From Tardibacter chloracetimidivorans (GTDB taxonomy: Bacteria > Pseudomonadota > Alphaproteobacteria > Sphingomonadales > Sphingomonadaceae): DNA of 64,000 nt. The DNA is taken from the NCBI RefSeq assembly GCF_001890385.1, contig NZ_CP018221.1, positions 2,281,501-2,345,500 on the forward strand. Direction: 5' to 3'. This document shows positions 17,486-26,349 of the stretch, in pieces. Made by a program: the position numbers and the translations under genes. Below the pieces are notes generated by a model. The model did no database searches. It was not told where the DNA came from and saw nothing but the letters and a program-made list of their open reading frames with translations. How positions within the stretch are numbered: position 1 is the stretch's first letter; each line of letters opens with the position of its first letter.

Positions 17486-18349
17486 ATGACTGCCGATTAC
17501 AAAAAACTCCTCGCGCTCAAGATACCCGACACCGTTCAGGAATATGGCGAGAAGGACACAATCCTCTACGCGCTGGGGCTGGGGCTGGGCAGCAACCCGA
17601 ACGAACCCGCCGAACTCAAATATGTCTACGAGGACGGGTTGAGCGCGCTGCCGATGATGGCCGTTGTGCTCGCGCATCCGGGCTTCTGGATGCGCGATCT
17701 CGATACCGGGCTGGACTGGGTCCGGATCGTGCACGGCGAGCAGCAGCTCACGGTGCACAAGCCGCTTCCCGTATCGGGCCGGGTGATCGGGCGCACGCGC
17801 GTGCTGGACATCGTGGACAAGGGGCCCGGCAAGGGCGCGCTCCTCTATCAGGAGCGTGCGATCCACGATGCCGACAGCGACGAGCTGCTATGCACCGGCG
17901 TGCAGACGACCTTCTGTCGCGGGGACGGCGGAATGGGCGGCAGCGGCGCGATCGTGCCGCCTCCGCCCGCCATCCCCGATCGGGAGCCCGACATGATCGT
18001 CGAGCGCGCGACGCTTCCGCAGGCTGCGCTGATCTATCGCCTCGCCGCCGATCGCAATCCGCTCCATGCCGATCCGCAGATCGCCCGGAAGGCCGGGTTC
18101 GACCGGCCCATCCTGCACGGGTTGGCGACATATGGCGTTGCGGGCGTGGCGCTCATATCCGCCCTGTGCGGCAATGATCCTGCACGGCTGCGATCGCTGC
18201 GCGCGCGTTTCACCTCGCCGGTCTTCCCGGGCGAAACGCTCCAGACCGAGATTTGGCGCGAGGCGGACGGCGCGCGCTATCGGGTCCGCGTGCGTGAGCG
18301 CGGTGTCGTGGCGATCGATAACGGGCTGGTCGAATTCGACCCGGATTGA
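17486..18349 (+). CDS. MaoC-like 2-enoyl-CoA hydratase (double hot-dog)
   Basis: A 287-aa protein with two hot-dog halves. The hydratase-2 motif is YRLAADRNPLHADPQIA near residue 185 (Asp, Asn and His in D-x-NPLH), followed by FDRPILHGLATYG. Length and layout match eukaryotic-type hydratase 2 and the MaoC-type hydratases of actinobacterial cholesterol degradation. It would add water to an enoyl-CoA made by one of the acyl-CoA dehydrogenases. The ATG at 17486 follows a weak GGATCAG site; the frame is open upstream but overlaps the divergent promoter. Confidence 0.88.
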   Translation: MTADYKKLLALKIPDTVQEYGEKDTILYALGLGLGSNPNEPAELKYVYEDGLSALPMMAVVLAHPGFWMRDLDTGLDWVRIVHGEQQLTVHKPLPVSGRVIGRTRVLDIVDKGPGKGALLYQERAIHDADSDELLCTGVQTTFCRGDGGMGGSGAIVPPPPAIPDREPDMIVERATLPQAALIYRLAADRNPLHADPQIARKAGFDRPILHGLATYGVAGVALISALCGNDPARLRSLRARFTSPVFPGETLQTEIWREADGARYRVRVRERGVVAIDNGLVEFDPD

Positions 18350-18357
18350 CCGGGCGA

Positions 18358-19863
18358 TTACCCGGCCAACATCGCTTTGACGGCCTCGCGGCTGACCTTC
18401 ATGCTCGGCGTTCGCGGCAGCGCGTCGACAAACCTGACGACCGCCGGGATCTGGAAGGCGGCGAGGTGCCGTCGCGACCATTCCCTGACCGCTGCTTCGT
18501 CGATGTCCCCGTCTGATCGGCGCAGTTCCACCAGCGCCGCCGGCACGGCGCCGAGGCGCCCGTCGGGCAGGCCGACAACGGCCGCGTCGCGGATCGAGGG
18601 ATGGAGGCGGAGGACGGTTTCGACATCGGCCGGCACGATCTTGAACCCGCCTCGCATGATCGCATCGTCCGCCCGCCCGCGAAACCAGAGAAAGCCGTCA
18701 TCGTCGATATCGACGAGGTCGTTGGTCCTGATCCAGTCCGGCCCCACGCGTTCCGCGCGCACTTCCAGCAGGCCGGACTCGCCCGGCGGCAGTTCGGCGC
18801 CGCCGGTCGAATCCACGACCCGGATGGCCACGCCGGTGATCGGCCGGCCGGCGCTGAAGCGCTTTTCAGGGCGGTGGCGGGCGAGATCATCCGCTGTCCA
18901 GGTGGTGACGATGCCGCAGAATTCCGAAGCGCCATAGCTGAGCGCGACGGGGATGCCGAACCGCTCCTCGAACGCGTCGTGGATGGCTGGATCAAGCGGG
19001 GCCGCTCCGCTGCGGATCATTCTGATGCTGGCGAGATGATCGCGCGGAACATCGTTCGACAGTATCATCGCAATGGCGGCGGGCGGCAGATCCGCGCTTG
19101 CCGGCCGGTGGCGGCGGACCAGCTCCACCCACTGTTTCACTTGGAACCGTTCAAGTATCGCCAGCGGACGACGACCGAGCCCATAGGGCACGACGGTATA
19201 AAGGCCGCTTATATTGCAGAGCGGGAAAATGGAGATGCCGATCTGATCGGGCGCGGTGAGCTGATCGAGTTGCGCGGCGGCTGACAGGGCAGAAGCGGCA
19301 AGCGTCCCCATCGGCATGTCGATCCGCTTTGGCCGACCGGTGGTGCCACTGCTGAGCATCTGCAGCGCGACCCCTTCGCGCGGACTGCGATCTGCCGACG
19401 GGCTGACCGCCTCGAAGCCTTCAGCGGGCGAAAGGCTCATCGGCCCGAGGAGCAGAACGGCGGATCCGGCGTCGCGCGCCGCGGCGGCGATCACGGGGCT
19501 CCAATCATCGGCATCGATCAGCAGCAGCGGGCACCGCAAAGCGCGCACGTCGTCCGCGATCTTCTCGGCGGACTGGAAACCATAGATCATCGTGCCGCAC
19601 CGGCGAAGGGCAAGCAGCGCCCACACCGTCGCGACATGCGACGGCCGCGAACGAGCGATCAGGCCGACACGTTCGTCCTGCGCGATGCCGAGCCGGGCGA
19701 GCTGCCGCCCGAGCCCCGCCGCGACATCGCCCACCGCATCCCAGCTGTAGCGATCCGTGCCGAATTCCAGCGCCAGATCGGCCCCGCCCCGATGGAGATG
19801 GTCCCGGAGCCTGTCGGCGAGATGCTCCTCCAGGCGATCCTCCGCTTGTGCCGCAGCAGTCAT
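18358..19863 (-). CDS. AMP-dependent acyl-CoA synthetase
   Basis: A 501-aa ANL enzyme. The P-loop QMLSSGTTGRPKRI is near residue 150, the LSYGASEF adenylate motif near residue 310, WFRGRADD near residue 390, and the C-terminal PRTPSMKVSRE lysine region at the end. It converts a carboxylic acid to its CoA thioester. It converges on the MaoC-like gene (8 bp between stops). It is transcribed divergently from a second synthetase operon at 20192. Confidence 0.88.
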   Translation of the reverse strand: MTAAAQAEDRLEEHLADRLRDHLHRGGADLALEFGTDRYSWDAVGDVAAGLGRQLARLGIAQDERVGLIARSRPSHVATVWALLALRRCGTMIYGFQSAEKIADDVRALRCPLLLIDADDWSPVIAAAARDAGSAVLLLGPMSLSPAEGFEAVSPSADRSPREGVALQMLSSGTTGRPKRIDMPMGTLAASALSAAAQLDQLTAPDQIGISIFPLCNISGLYTVVPYGLGRRPLAILERFQVKQWVELVRRHRPASADLPPAAIAMILSNDVPRDHLASIRMIRSGAAPLDPAIHDAFEERFGIPVALSYGASEFCGIVTTWTADDLARHRPEKRFSAGRPITGVAIRVVDSTGGAELPPGESGLLEVRAERVGPDWIRTNDLVDIDDDGFLWFRGRADDAIMRGGFKIVPADVETVLRLHPSIRDAAVVGLPDGRLGAVPAALVELRRSDGDIDEAAVREWSRRHLAAFQIPAVVRFVDALPRTPSMKVSREAVKAMLAG

Positions 19864-20042
19864 CGGTCATTCCTTCTTATGCTGATCGGCGGATCGAGTG
19901 CGAAACATGCCTGATGCCGGATAATAGCTGATACTTCGCTAGCATTGCGAATCAGGTGGTGCCCACACCCCGCTCCCAAATACGGCAATCCGGGCCAGCG
20001 AGAGCCTTGAGGATGGTGGCGACTGGGAGCGTTTTCCCGAAT

Positions 20043-20061
20043 AACTGTTTGCTGGTCATTT
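20043..20061. promoter_or_regulatory. Candidate operator between divergent acyl-CoA synthetase genes
   Basis: AACTGT-N7-TCATTT, in the 328-bp interval 19864-20191 between an acyl-CoA synthetase on the minus strand and a synthetase-SDR-synthetase operon on the plus strand. The half-sites are identical to those at 33488. The interval also has an imperfect TAGC...GCTA repeat near 19925 and no gene that I can see. Confidence 0.45.
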
Positions 20062-20191
20062 TTTCCGCTGTTCAAATTGTCGGACTTCTGCCATGTCCCA
20101 GCGAACAGGACATGGCAACGACCGACGGCCGATATCCTAACCGACCTTATCCAGCCGCCTGTGATGGCCGCATCCAGATTACGGGACCAAA

Positions 20192-21760
20192 ATGCGCGAT
20201 TACGTCAGCCTAACGATGGGAACCACGCTGGAGGACAACGCCCTGCGGTTCGGCGACAGGCCCGCTTACAGGATGGGCGACGCGGTCCTCACCCATGCCG
20301 ATCTGCTCGACCGGGCAAAGCGCCTCGCATCCGCGTTGGAAAAGGCTGGCCTGCGTCGCCAGGATCGCATCTCCATCCTGTCGATGAATTCGCTCGCGTT
20401 CGGTGAGGTGCTGGCGATGGGCCAGTGGAGCGGGATCATCGTCGCCACGGTCAACTTCCGCCTCGCGCCGCCCGAGATCGAGGGCATCGTGGCGGACAGT
20501 TCGCCCCGCGTGCTGTTCTTCGAAGGCCAGTACGCCCCTGTCGTCGCGGCCATGCGCGATCGCCTGACGACGGTCGAACATTATATCGCGCTCGACGGGC
20601 AGGTCGAATGGGCGACGAGCTACGAGGAATTCCTGGAGAGCGGCGACCCCCGGGGATCAAGTTTCCAGGCGCGCGAGGAGGATATCTGCGCCCTGGTGTA
20701 TACCGGCGGCACGACCGGCCAGCCCAAGGGCTGCATCATGGGCCAGCGCGAGATGCGCGCCGGTGCCGGCACCCTCGCGACCGAGGTCAAGGCAGGGCCT
20801 GGCGACAGCATATTGCTCGTCATGCCGCTCTTCCACGTCGGCGCGATGAACATGGGCCAGTCCGTCCATTATCGCGGCGGCACCGTGGTGCTGCACAAGC
20901 TGTTCGATGCCGACGCGTTTCTGCACTCCGTCGCCAACGACGGGGTCACGATCCTGCATCTGGCCCCCACCCTACTCCAGGCCGTGCTCGACCATCCGGA
21001 TGCGGAGAGCACCGGTTGGGGCTCGATATCCACGCTCGTCTATTCGGCCGCCGCCATGCCGGTGCCCTTGCTCGAGCGCGGCATGGCGCTTCTGGGGGGC
21101 ATATTCGTCAATCTCTATGGCTCGACCGAGGTAATGGTGTCGGGCCTCGCGCGCGAACTGCACAAGCCTTATGGCACCGAGCGCGAGAAGAAGTGGCTCG
21201 CCTCCGTCGGGCATCCGTTCCCCAACGTGCTCGTCCGCATCGTCGATGACGAGGGGGAGGACTGCGCACCCGGAACGGCGGGCGAGATCGTCGTGAAGGG
21301 CGTGTCCATGTCCCGCGGCTATTGGAACAATGACGCGGCGACGATCGAGACCTTCCGGGACGGATGGTGTCATACCGGCGACGTCGGCGTCATCGACGAG
21401 GATGGCCTGATCTATCTGGTCGATCGCAAGAAGGACGTCATCATCTCCGGCGGCGAGAACATCTACTCGCGGGAAGTCGAAGACGCTGTACTGCGGCATC
21501 CAGCGGTCAGCGAATGCGCGGTGATCGGCGCTCCGGACGAAAAATGGGGAGAAGCCGTCTGCGCCGTGGTGGTGTTGAAGGACAATGGCAAGGCCAGCGC
21601 CGACGACATCATCGAGCACACCCGTACGCTCATCGCGGGCTACAAGCGGCCACGCCACGTCCTTTTCGTCGACGGGCTCCCGAAGCTTCCGACCGGCAAG
21701 ATAAACAAGGTCGCGATTCGCGACCTGCGCGAAAAGCTGATGGCGGAAGCCGGACGCTGA
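20192..21760 (+). CDS. FadD-like acyl-CoA synthetase
   Basis: A 522-aa AMP-forming ligase. It has CALVYTGGTTGQPKGCIMG near residue 170, LYGSTEV near residue 310, HTGDVGVIDEDG near residue 390, the hinge DRKKDVIISGGENIYSREVE near residue 410, and the catalytic-lysine tail LPTGKINKVAIR at the end. All core motifs are intact. It is likely to activate a side-chain or ring-derived acid. It is first in a three-gene unit with an SDR (36 bp later) and another synthetase. Confidence 0.9.
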   Translation: MRDYVSLTMGTTLEDNALRFGDRPAYRMGDAVLTHADLLDRAKRLASALEKAGLRRQDRISILSMNSLAFGEVLAMGQWSGIIVATVNFRLAPPEIEGIVADSSPRVLFFEGQYAPVVAAMRDRLTTVEHYIALDGQVEWATSYEEFLESGDPRGSSFQAREEDICALVYTGGTTGQPKGCIMGQREMRAGAGTLATEVKAGPGDSILLVMPLFHVGAMNMGQSVHYRGGTVVLHKLFDADAFLHSVANDGVTILHLAPTLLQAVLDHPDAESTGWGSISTLVYSAAAMPVPLLERGMALLGGIFVNLYGSTEVMVSGLARELHKPYGTEREKKWLASVGHPFPNVLVRIVDDEGEDCAPGTAGEIVVKGVSMSRGYWNNDAATIETFRDGWCHTGDVGVIDEDGLIYLVDRKKDVIISGGENIYSREVEDAVLRHPAVSECAVIGAPDEKWGEAVCAVVVLKDNGKASADDIIEHTRTLIAGYKRPRHVLFVDGLPKLPTGKINKVAIRDLREKLMAEAGR

Positions 21761-21796
21761 CTCGCCGGCCAATTTCAATTTCATTGAGAGGTTTGA

Positions 21797-22570
21797 ATGA
21801 CGAACCTGATTACGCTTAAAGACGAGACCATCATCGTGACCGGCGCCGGCCAGGGCATCGGCCTCGCGCTCAGCCGCTACGCCATCTCGCTCGGCGCCAA
21901 CGTCATCGGGGTGGACCTGAACCCGGAAGCGCTCGAAGCCGCCGCTGGCGAACTGGGCGGAAACTTCTTCCCGGAGCAGGGCGGAGTCTCCGATCCCGAG
22001 GTCGCCCGGCGGGTTGTCGCCAACGGCGTCGAACGTTTCGGCAAGATCCACGGCCTGATCAACAACGCCGGCATCACGCGCACCGCGATGATCGACAAGA
22101 TGTCGTTCGATTCCTGGACGCAGGTGATCGACGTACACCTCACCGGCTCCTTCCTGTTCACGCAGGAGCTTTGCCGGCATTTCATCCAGCGATCGAAGGG
22201 CGGGGACAAGAGCGGCGGCGCGATCGTCAATATCTCGTCCGATGCCGGCCGCAGGGGCAGCATCGGGCAGATCAACTATTCCACCGCGAAATCCGGCATG
22301 TTCGGCATGACGATGAGCACCGCGCGCGAGATGGCGAAGCATAATGTGCGCGCCAATGCGATCTGCTTCGGCACCGTCGAGACCGAGATGACGACGAAGG
22401 TCCGCACCGACGAGAAGCTCAGCGACTTCTACCTCGCGCAGACCCCGCTCGGCCGCTGGGCGAGCCCGGAAGAAGTGTCGGTGCCCGTGGTCTTCCTGCT
22501 CACGCCCGGCGCATCCTACATCACCGGCCAGATCCTGTCGGTGAACGGGGGCTATACCATCGCGGTGTGA
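21797..22570 (+). CDS. SDR family oxidoreductase, FabG/HSD-like
   Basis: A 257-aa classical SDR: TGAGQGIGLA near residue 15, NNAG near residue 90, and catalytic YSTAKSG near residue 160, ending in SVNGGYTI. Residue VDLN after beta-2 suggests NAD(H). It resembles 3-oxoacyl reductase or hydroxysteroid dehydrogenase enzymes. It lies inside a synthetase-SDR-synthetase unit, with one base between its stop and the next ATG. Confidence 0.87.
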   Translation: MTNLITLKDETIIVTGAGQGIGLALSRYAISLGANVIGVDLNPEALEAAAGELGGNFFPEQGGVSDPEVARRVVANGVERFGKIHGLINNAGITRTAMIDKMSFDSWTQVIDVHLTGSFLFTQELCRHFIQRSKGGDKSGGAIVNISSDAGRRGSIGQINYSTAKSGMFGMTMSTAREMAKHNVRANAICFGTVETEMTTKVRTDEKLSDFYLAQTPLGRWASPEEVSVPVVFLLTPGASYITGQILSVNGGYTIAV

Positions 22571-22571
22571 T

Positions 22572-24248
22572 ATGCCGCGAAGTGATCCTGACCAGAACGA
22601 TAGAATGATGGAATCGAACGTGGACGACGCATTTCCTATCTGGAGCAATCCGCCGGAAGACACGATCACCGGCGTATTCGCGCGGGCGACGGCGGCCGAT
22701 CCGGACAAACAGTTCCTCGATTTTCTGGGGAAGACGTTCAGCTACGCCGAGCTCGACCGCAAGGCGCGGCAGGCGGCGAACGGCCTTGTCGCAAATGGCG
22801 TCGCCAAGGGGGACACCGTCGTCTGCCTGCTCGACAACAGCGATGAGTTCGTAGCCCTGTGGCTAGGGATGATGCGCATCGGCGCGATCTGCGTACCGGT
22901 GAACACCGGCTACAAGGGCGAGTATCTTCGGCATCAGATCGCTGATTCCGGGGCCGCGCTGGTGGTCGCCGAACATGATTATGCGGAACGCATCGCATCG
23001 CTGTGCGACAACCTGCCGGAGCTCGCCACGATCGCACATCGCGGGCCGGCCCCCGCCGATGCGAAGGGCAAGCGCCTGCTGCCGTTCGAAGCCTTGTTCT
23101 CCGAAGACGATTCCGAGCCGGGCATTGAAATTCATCCGGAAGATCTGGCCTTCCTGATCTACACCGGGGGCACGACCGGCCCGTCCAAGGGATGCATGAT
23201 CTCCCACAACTATGCCGTGACGCTGGCCAAGCAACTCGTCATCGGATCGGGTCGCAAGCAGCATTGCGTCAGCTGGTCGGCCTTGCCGATGTTCCATTTC
23301 AACATCTACACCAATACGCTGCTGGCATGCGCTCTCGTCGGCGCGAGCGTCGCTATCTATCCGCGCTTTTCGGTGTCGAAATTCTGGCCCGAGCTGGAAC
23401 GGACCGGCGCCACCGATGTCTCGCTGATCGGCGCCATGTTCCCCATGTTGCTGAACGCGCCGGAGAACGAGGCCGAAAAGCGCTATGCCCACCGCCTCGA
23501 AGCGGTGATGGGGGCGCCGTTCACGGGCAAGACGATGGCGGCATGGGCCGAGCGCTTCGGCACCCGAAACCGCTACTGCCCGGGCTATGGCTTCACCGAG
23601 GCGACGATGCTGACCCTCGTCTCCGCCGAGGACGCGCACCTGGCGCCGCCTGACAGCTCGGGCCGGCGCAATGCCTGGTTCGACACGCGGATCGTCGATG
23701 ACCACGGCGTCGAGGTGGCCGATGGCCTGCCCGGCGAGATCATCGCCCGCCCCCGCATGCCCAATATCATGTTCTCGGGATATTGGCGCCGGCCGGAAGA
23801 CACCCTCAAGATCATGAAGAACATGTGGCTGCACACCGGCGATATCGGTCGGTTCGATGAGCAGGGCTGGTTCTACTTCGTCGACCGGAAGAAGGATTAT
23901 CTTCGCCGCCGCGGGGAGAATATCTCGAGCTTCGAGGTCGAGAATGTGCTGCGGAGCCATGCGGCGATCGACGATGTGGCGGCGCACGCCGTGCCCTCGC
24001 CGCTGGGCGAGGACGATCTCAAGATCACGGCGGTGCTCAAGACGGGAGAAGAGCTCCGCCCGGAAACCTTGTTCGAGTGGTGCGTCGATCGCCTGCCCTA
24101 TTTCGCCCTGCCGCGATATATCGAATTCCGCGCCGATCTCCCCAAGAGCCCGGTCGGGCGCGTGCTGAAGTATGAGCTTCGCGATCAGGGCGTGACCGCG
24201 GGCACCTGGGATTTCGAGAGCTCTGGCATTACGGTCGCGAAGCGCTGA
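22572..24248 (+). CDS. AMP-dependent acyl-CoA synthetase, CaiC-like
   Basis: A 558-aa ANL ligase. It has LIYTGGTTGPSKGCMISH near residue 195, PGYGFTEAT near residue 335, HTGDIGRFDEQG near residue 420, and the hinge DRKKDYLRRRGENISSFEVE, ending in KSPVGRVLKYELR. The DYLRRRGENIS form resembles carnitine-CoA ligase CaiC-like enzymes. The ATG at 22572 is one base after the SDR stop; an internal ATG pair at 22605-22610 is an alternative start. Three full-length synthetases in about 6 kb suggest that several acid intermediates are activated. Confidence 0.88.
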   Translation: MPRSDPDQNDRMMESNVDDAFPIWSNPPEDTITGVFARATAADPDKQFLDFLGKTFSYAELDRKARQAANGLVANGVAKGDTVVCLLDNSDEFVALWLGMMRIGAICVPVNTGYKGEYLRHQIADSGAALVVAEHDYAERIASLCDNLPELATIAHRGPAPADAKGKRLLPFEALFSEDDSEPGIEIHPEDLAFLIYTGGTTGPSKGCMISHNYAVTLAKQLVIGSGRKQHCVSWSALPMFHFNIYTNTLLACALVGASVAIYPRFSVSKFWPELERTGATDVSLIGAMFPMLLNAPENEAEKRYAHRLEAVMGAPFTGKTMAAWAERFGTRNRYCPGYGFTEATMLTLVSAEDAHLAPPDSSGRRNAWFDTRIVDDHGVEVADGLPGEIIARPRMPNIMFSGYWRRPEDTLKIMKNMWLHTGDIGRFDEQGWFYFVDRKKDYLRRRGENISSFEVENVLRSHAAIDDVAAHAVPSPLGEDDLKITAVLKTGEELRPETLFEWCVDRLPYFALPRYIEFRADLPKSPVGRVLKYELRDQGVTAGTWDFESSGITVAKR

Positions 24249-24461
24249 TCTGCGCAGGATAGTCCGGGACCTTCGGCTGCGAGGATGGGGCGGCGTGCGT
24301 CGCCCCTATCCCGGCCGCCTGCTTTCGCGCCTTCGTTCGCGATCCTCGGCCGGCGGATCGATCGCCTGCGGGCCGCCGCGAAGCCTGCGGGCGCGCTGCC
24401 CACGCATCGACGGACGAACGCGTATACGGGGCGGGCACAGCCCCCGCCACCACGGCGCCCG

Positions 24462-24947
24462 TTACGCCGCCGGCAAGGGCAGGTTGCTCACACGCACCAC
24501 CGAGAGCCGGCAGACTTCGTCGCCCTGATTGTGCCAATAATGGATCGGGTCCAGCTGTGCGATGTGATCGCCCGCTCTCACGACGATCTCGCGATCGCCC
24601 ACGCCCAGAGCTATCTCGCCGGAAACGACGATGACGAAATCGAGCGTGTCGGTCTTGTGCGCCGGGAGCTTGAGCCCGGGCGGCATATCGAGGACCTGCC
24701 ATACGACAGCGCCGGGATCGACATGCACATTGGGGAAATCGAATATGAGCGTCGTATCCCCGGTCTCGGCCGGAACCGATGCCTTCCAGAGATTGTACAA
24801 GGCGGCACCCGGAACTCTTTGATCGTGAAACTCTTCGGCCAGCAACGAATTCTGCCGATCGGCATCGTGCAGCACGACAGCGCCGCTATCGCCGGAGTTA
24901 GCCGTTACGACCATTCTGACCGGCGCAAGAGGCTCGACAGAAGCCAT
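24462..24947 (-). CDS. Cupin domain-containing protein
   Basis: A 161-aa protein with a single cupin barrel. Motif 1 is reduced (PPGLKLPAHKTDTLDFVIVVSGE) and motif 2 is present (LDPIHYWHNQGDE). One or two of the usual metal histidines remain, so metal binding is plausible but not certain. GGAA lies about 8 bases before the ATG at 24947. The function is unknown; small cupins in such clusters act as isomerases, dioxygenases or sensors. The 213-bp interval 24249-24461 between it and the convergent synthetase holds a GC-rich hairpin near 24284-24312. Confidence 0.75.
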   Translation of the reverse strand: MASVEPLAPVRMVVTANSGDSGAVVLHDADRQNSLLAEEFHDQRVPGAALYNLWKASVPAETGDTTLIFDFPNVHVDPGAVVWQVLDMPPGLKLPAHKTDTLDFVIVVSGEIALGVGDREIVVRAGDHIAQLDPIHYWHNQGDEVCRLSVVRVSNLPLPAA

Positions 24948-25162
24948 CGCATCATTCCTTCCCAGCTTCGATCGCCCGACCGGACAATCTTGGTGATTGA
25001 CGAATTTGGTTCGCGCTCTGCGCCATTTGCCGGCGGTTGGGACGGCCATGGCGGCTGCACACCGCCGCGGCTCCGCGCACTATGCTGGAAACCCAACGGG
25101 CGCCGGAACCGCAGGCTGTGCGCGGACAGAAAAGCCTCTGACCGCGCACCCTGCCACGGCGC

Positions 25163-26278
25163 TCAAACCGGGTAATATTCCCGGAACACGCGCTGCTCGG
25201 AATCGTCGGTCTTGCGCTTTATCCCGTCGCCGAGGGTCTTCGTGAAAAAGACGGGGAGGTCCATGGGATCGAGGATCCCTGGCGGTGCGTCGCACACGGC
25301 GGGAATGGCGTTGATCGGGTGCAGGGTGACGCACTGGATGGCGTCCATGATCTCCAGATTGACCTCGGCATCGAGGTTCGGAGCGCCCTTCACGATGACG
25401 CGATAGCAGGCCGTCTTCGCTTCGCCCGAGGGCATTTCCCAATCCGGCGCTGCGTCGGGCGCGTGCCGCTCCACCTTCTTGTACACCACGACGGGCTTGC
25501 CGTTGGACATGCCGCTGACGGTCCAACGACATGCCGCAGTGGTGCCCGCCTTGATGACGCCGAACCACGCCGGCTGATCATGATCGACCGCAGCGGTCTC
25601 CCAGCTTTGCTGAATTTCGTCGAGCTCGACCCCCAGATAATCCGCGATCTGGAGCAGCGTGCTGGTGTGCCAGAGCTGGTCGCGCAGATCGGTGAACAGC
25701 GCCGGCCTGAAATCGAGCGGCTTGCCCATGCCGTACAGAACATCGAGGCCGTGCCCGCTATAGGTGCTGTTGTCGACGATCTCATGGAAGATCACCTGGT
25801 CGACCTTGCCCGCGATCGCGAGCAGGCTCATGGTAAGCCCGGTTGTCCCATATCCCGGCTCCAGTCCGGAGCTGAACAGGCTCGCCTGGCCTTTGCGGCA
25901 GGCTTCCGCCAGCGGCTCAACGAATTCGGGCCGACCATATTTGCTGTGGACCGGGTCCATCAGCGAACAGCTTACCACGTTGGTGCCGCGCTCGAGAAAA
26001 CGGACTGCCTCCGCCGTCACGGCAGCTTCGCGCAGCGGCCCCTGCCCGAAATGGGCCAGGCAATCGGCCTTGAGGTCAAGCAGCGCCTCGACATCGTTGG
26101 TGCCGACGATACCGGTCTTGCCCGTGCCCGCGATATCGCCAGCATCCTGGCCGATCTTTTCCTTCGACCAGACGTGCAGACCAACCAACTCCAGATCGGG
26201 ATGCTCGATGATCTTTCTCAGTCCCTGGCTCCCGATACTTCCAGTACCCCACACCACGACACGTTTTCTAGCCGCCAT
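25163..26278 (-). CDS. Dihydrodipicolinate reductase-like NAD(P)-dependent oxidoreductase
   Basis: A 371-aa protein with an N-terminal Rossmann domain (VVWGTGSIGSQGLRKI) and the fold of the DapB / 2,4-diaminopentanoate dehydrogenase group (VGTNDVEALLDLKADC; GTNVVSCS; SGLEPGYGTTGL). It is related across its length to the protein at 46920-48005. GAGG precedes the ATG at 26278. These proteins recur in sphingomonad and actinobacterial catabolic clusters without a proven reaction. It lies 71 bp downstream of the TonB receptor gene on the same strand, and 215 bp of non-coding DNA follow before the cupin gene. Confidence 0.8.
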   Translation of the reverse strand: MAARKRVVVWGTGSIGSQGLRKIIEHPDLELVGLHVWSKEKIGQDAGDIAGTGKTGIVGTNDVEALLDLKADCLAHFGQGPLREAAVTAEAVRFLERGTNVVSCSLMDPVHSKYGRPEFVEPLAEACRKGQASLFSSGLEPGYGTTGLTMSLLAIAGKVDQVIFHEIVDNSTYSGHGLDVLYGMGKPLDFRPALFTDLRDQLWHTSTLLQIADYLGVELDEIQQSWETAAVDHDQPAWFGVIKAGTTAACRWTVSGMSNGKPVVVYKKVERHAPDAAPDWEMPSGEAKTACYRVIVKGAPNLDAEVNLEIMDAIQCVTLHPINAIPAVCDAPPGILDPMDLPVFFTKTLGDGIKRKTDDSEQRVFREYYPV

Positions 26279-26349
26279 AGTAAATATCCTCACTGTTACT
26301 CTATCTTCTCACCTGCGCCCCACCGAGGCACATTCGAGACACTCAAACC

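Noticed and set aside
19918-19946. TAGC-N9-GCTA repeat and the shared AGTATCAG word near 14230 and 19930 as a separate operator
   Set aside because: Spacing and half-sites are not conserved at the other promoters; the AACTGA-N7-TCAGTT pattern explains more sites with fixed geometry.
24229-24702. Arg/Ala-rich minus-strand open frame overlapping the cupin region
   Set aside because: It is a shadow of the cupin and synthetase genes in another frame; composition is typical of high-GC antisense frames.
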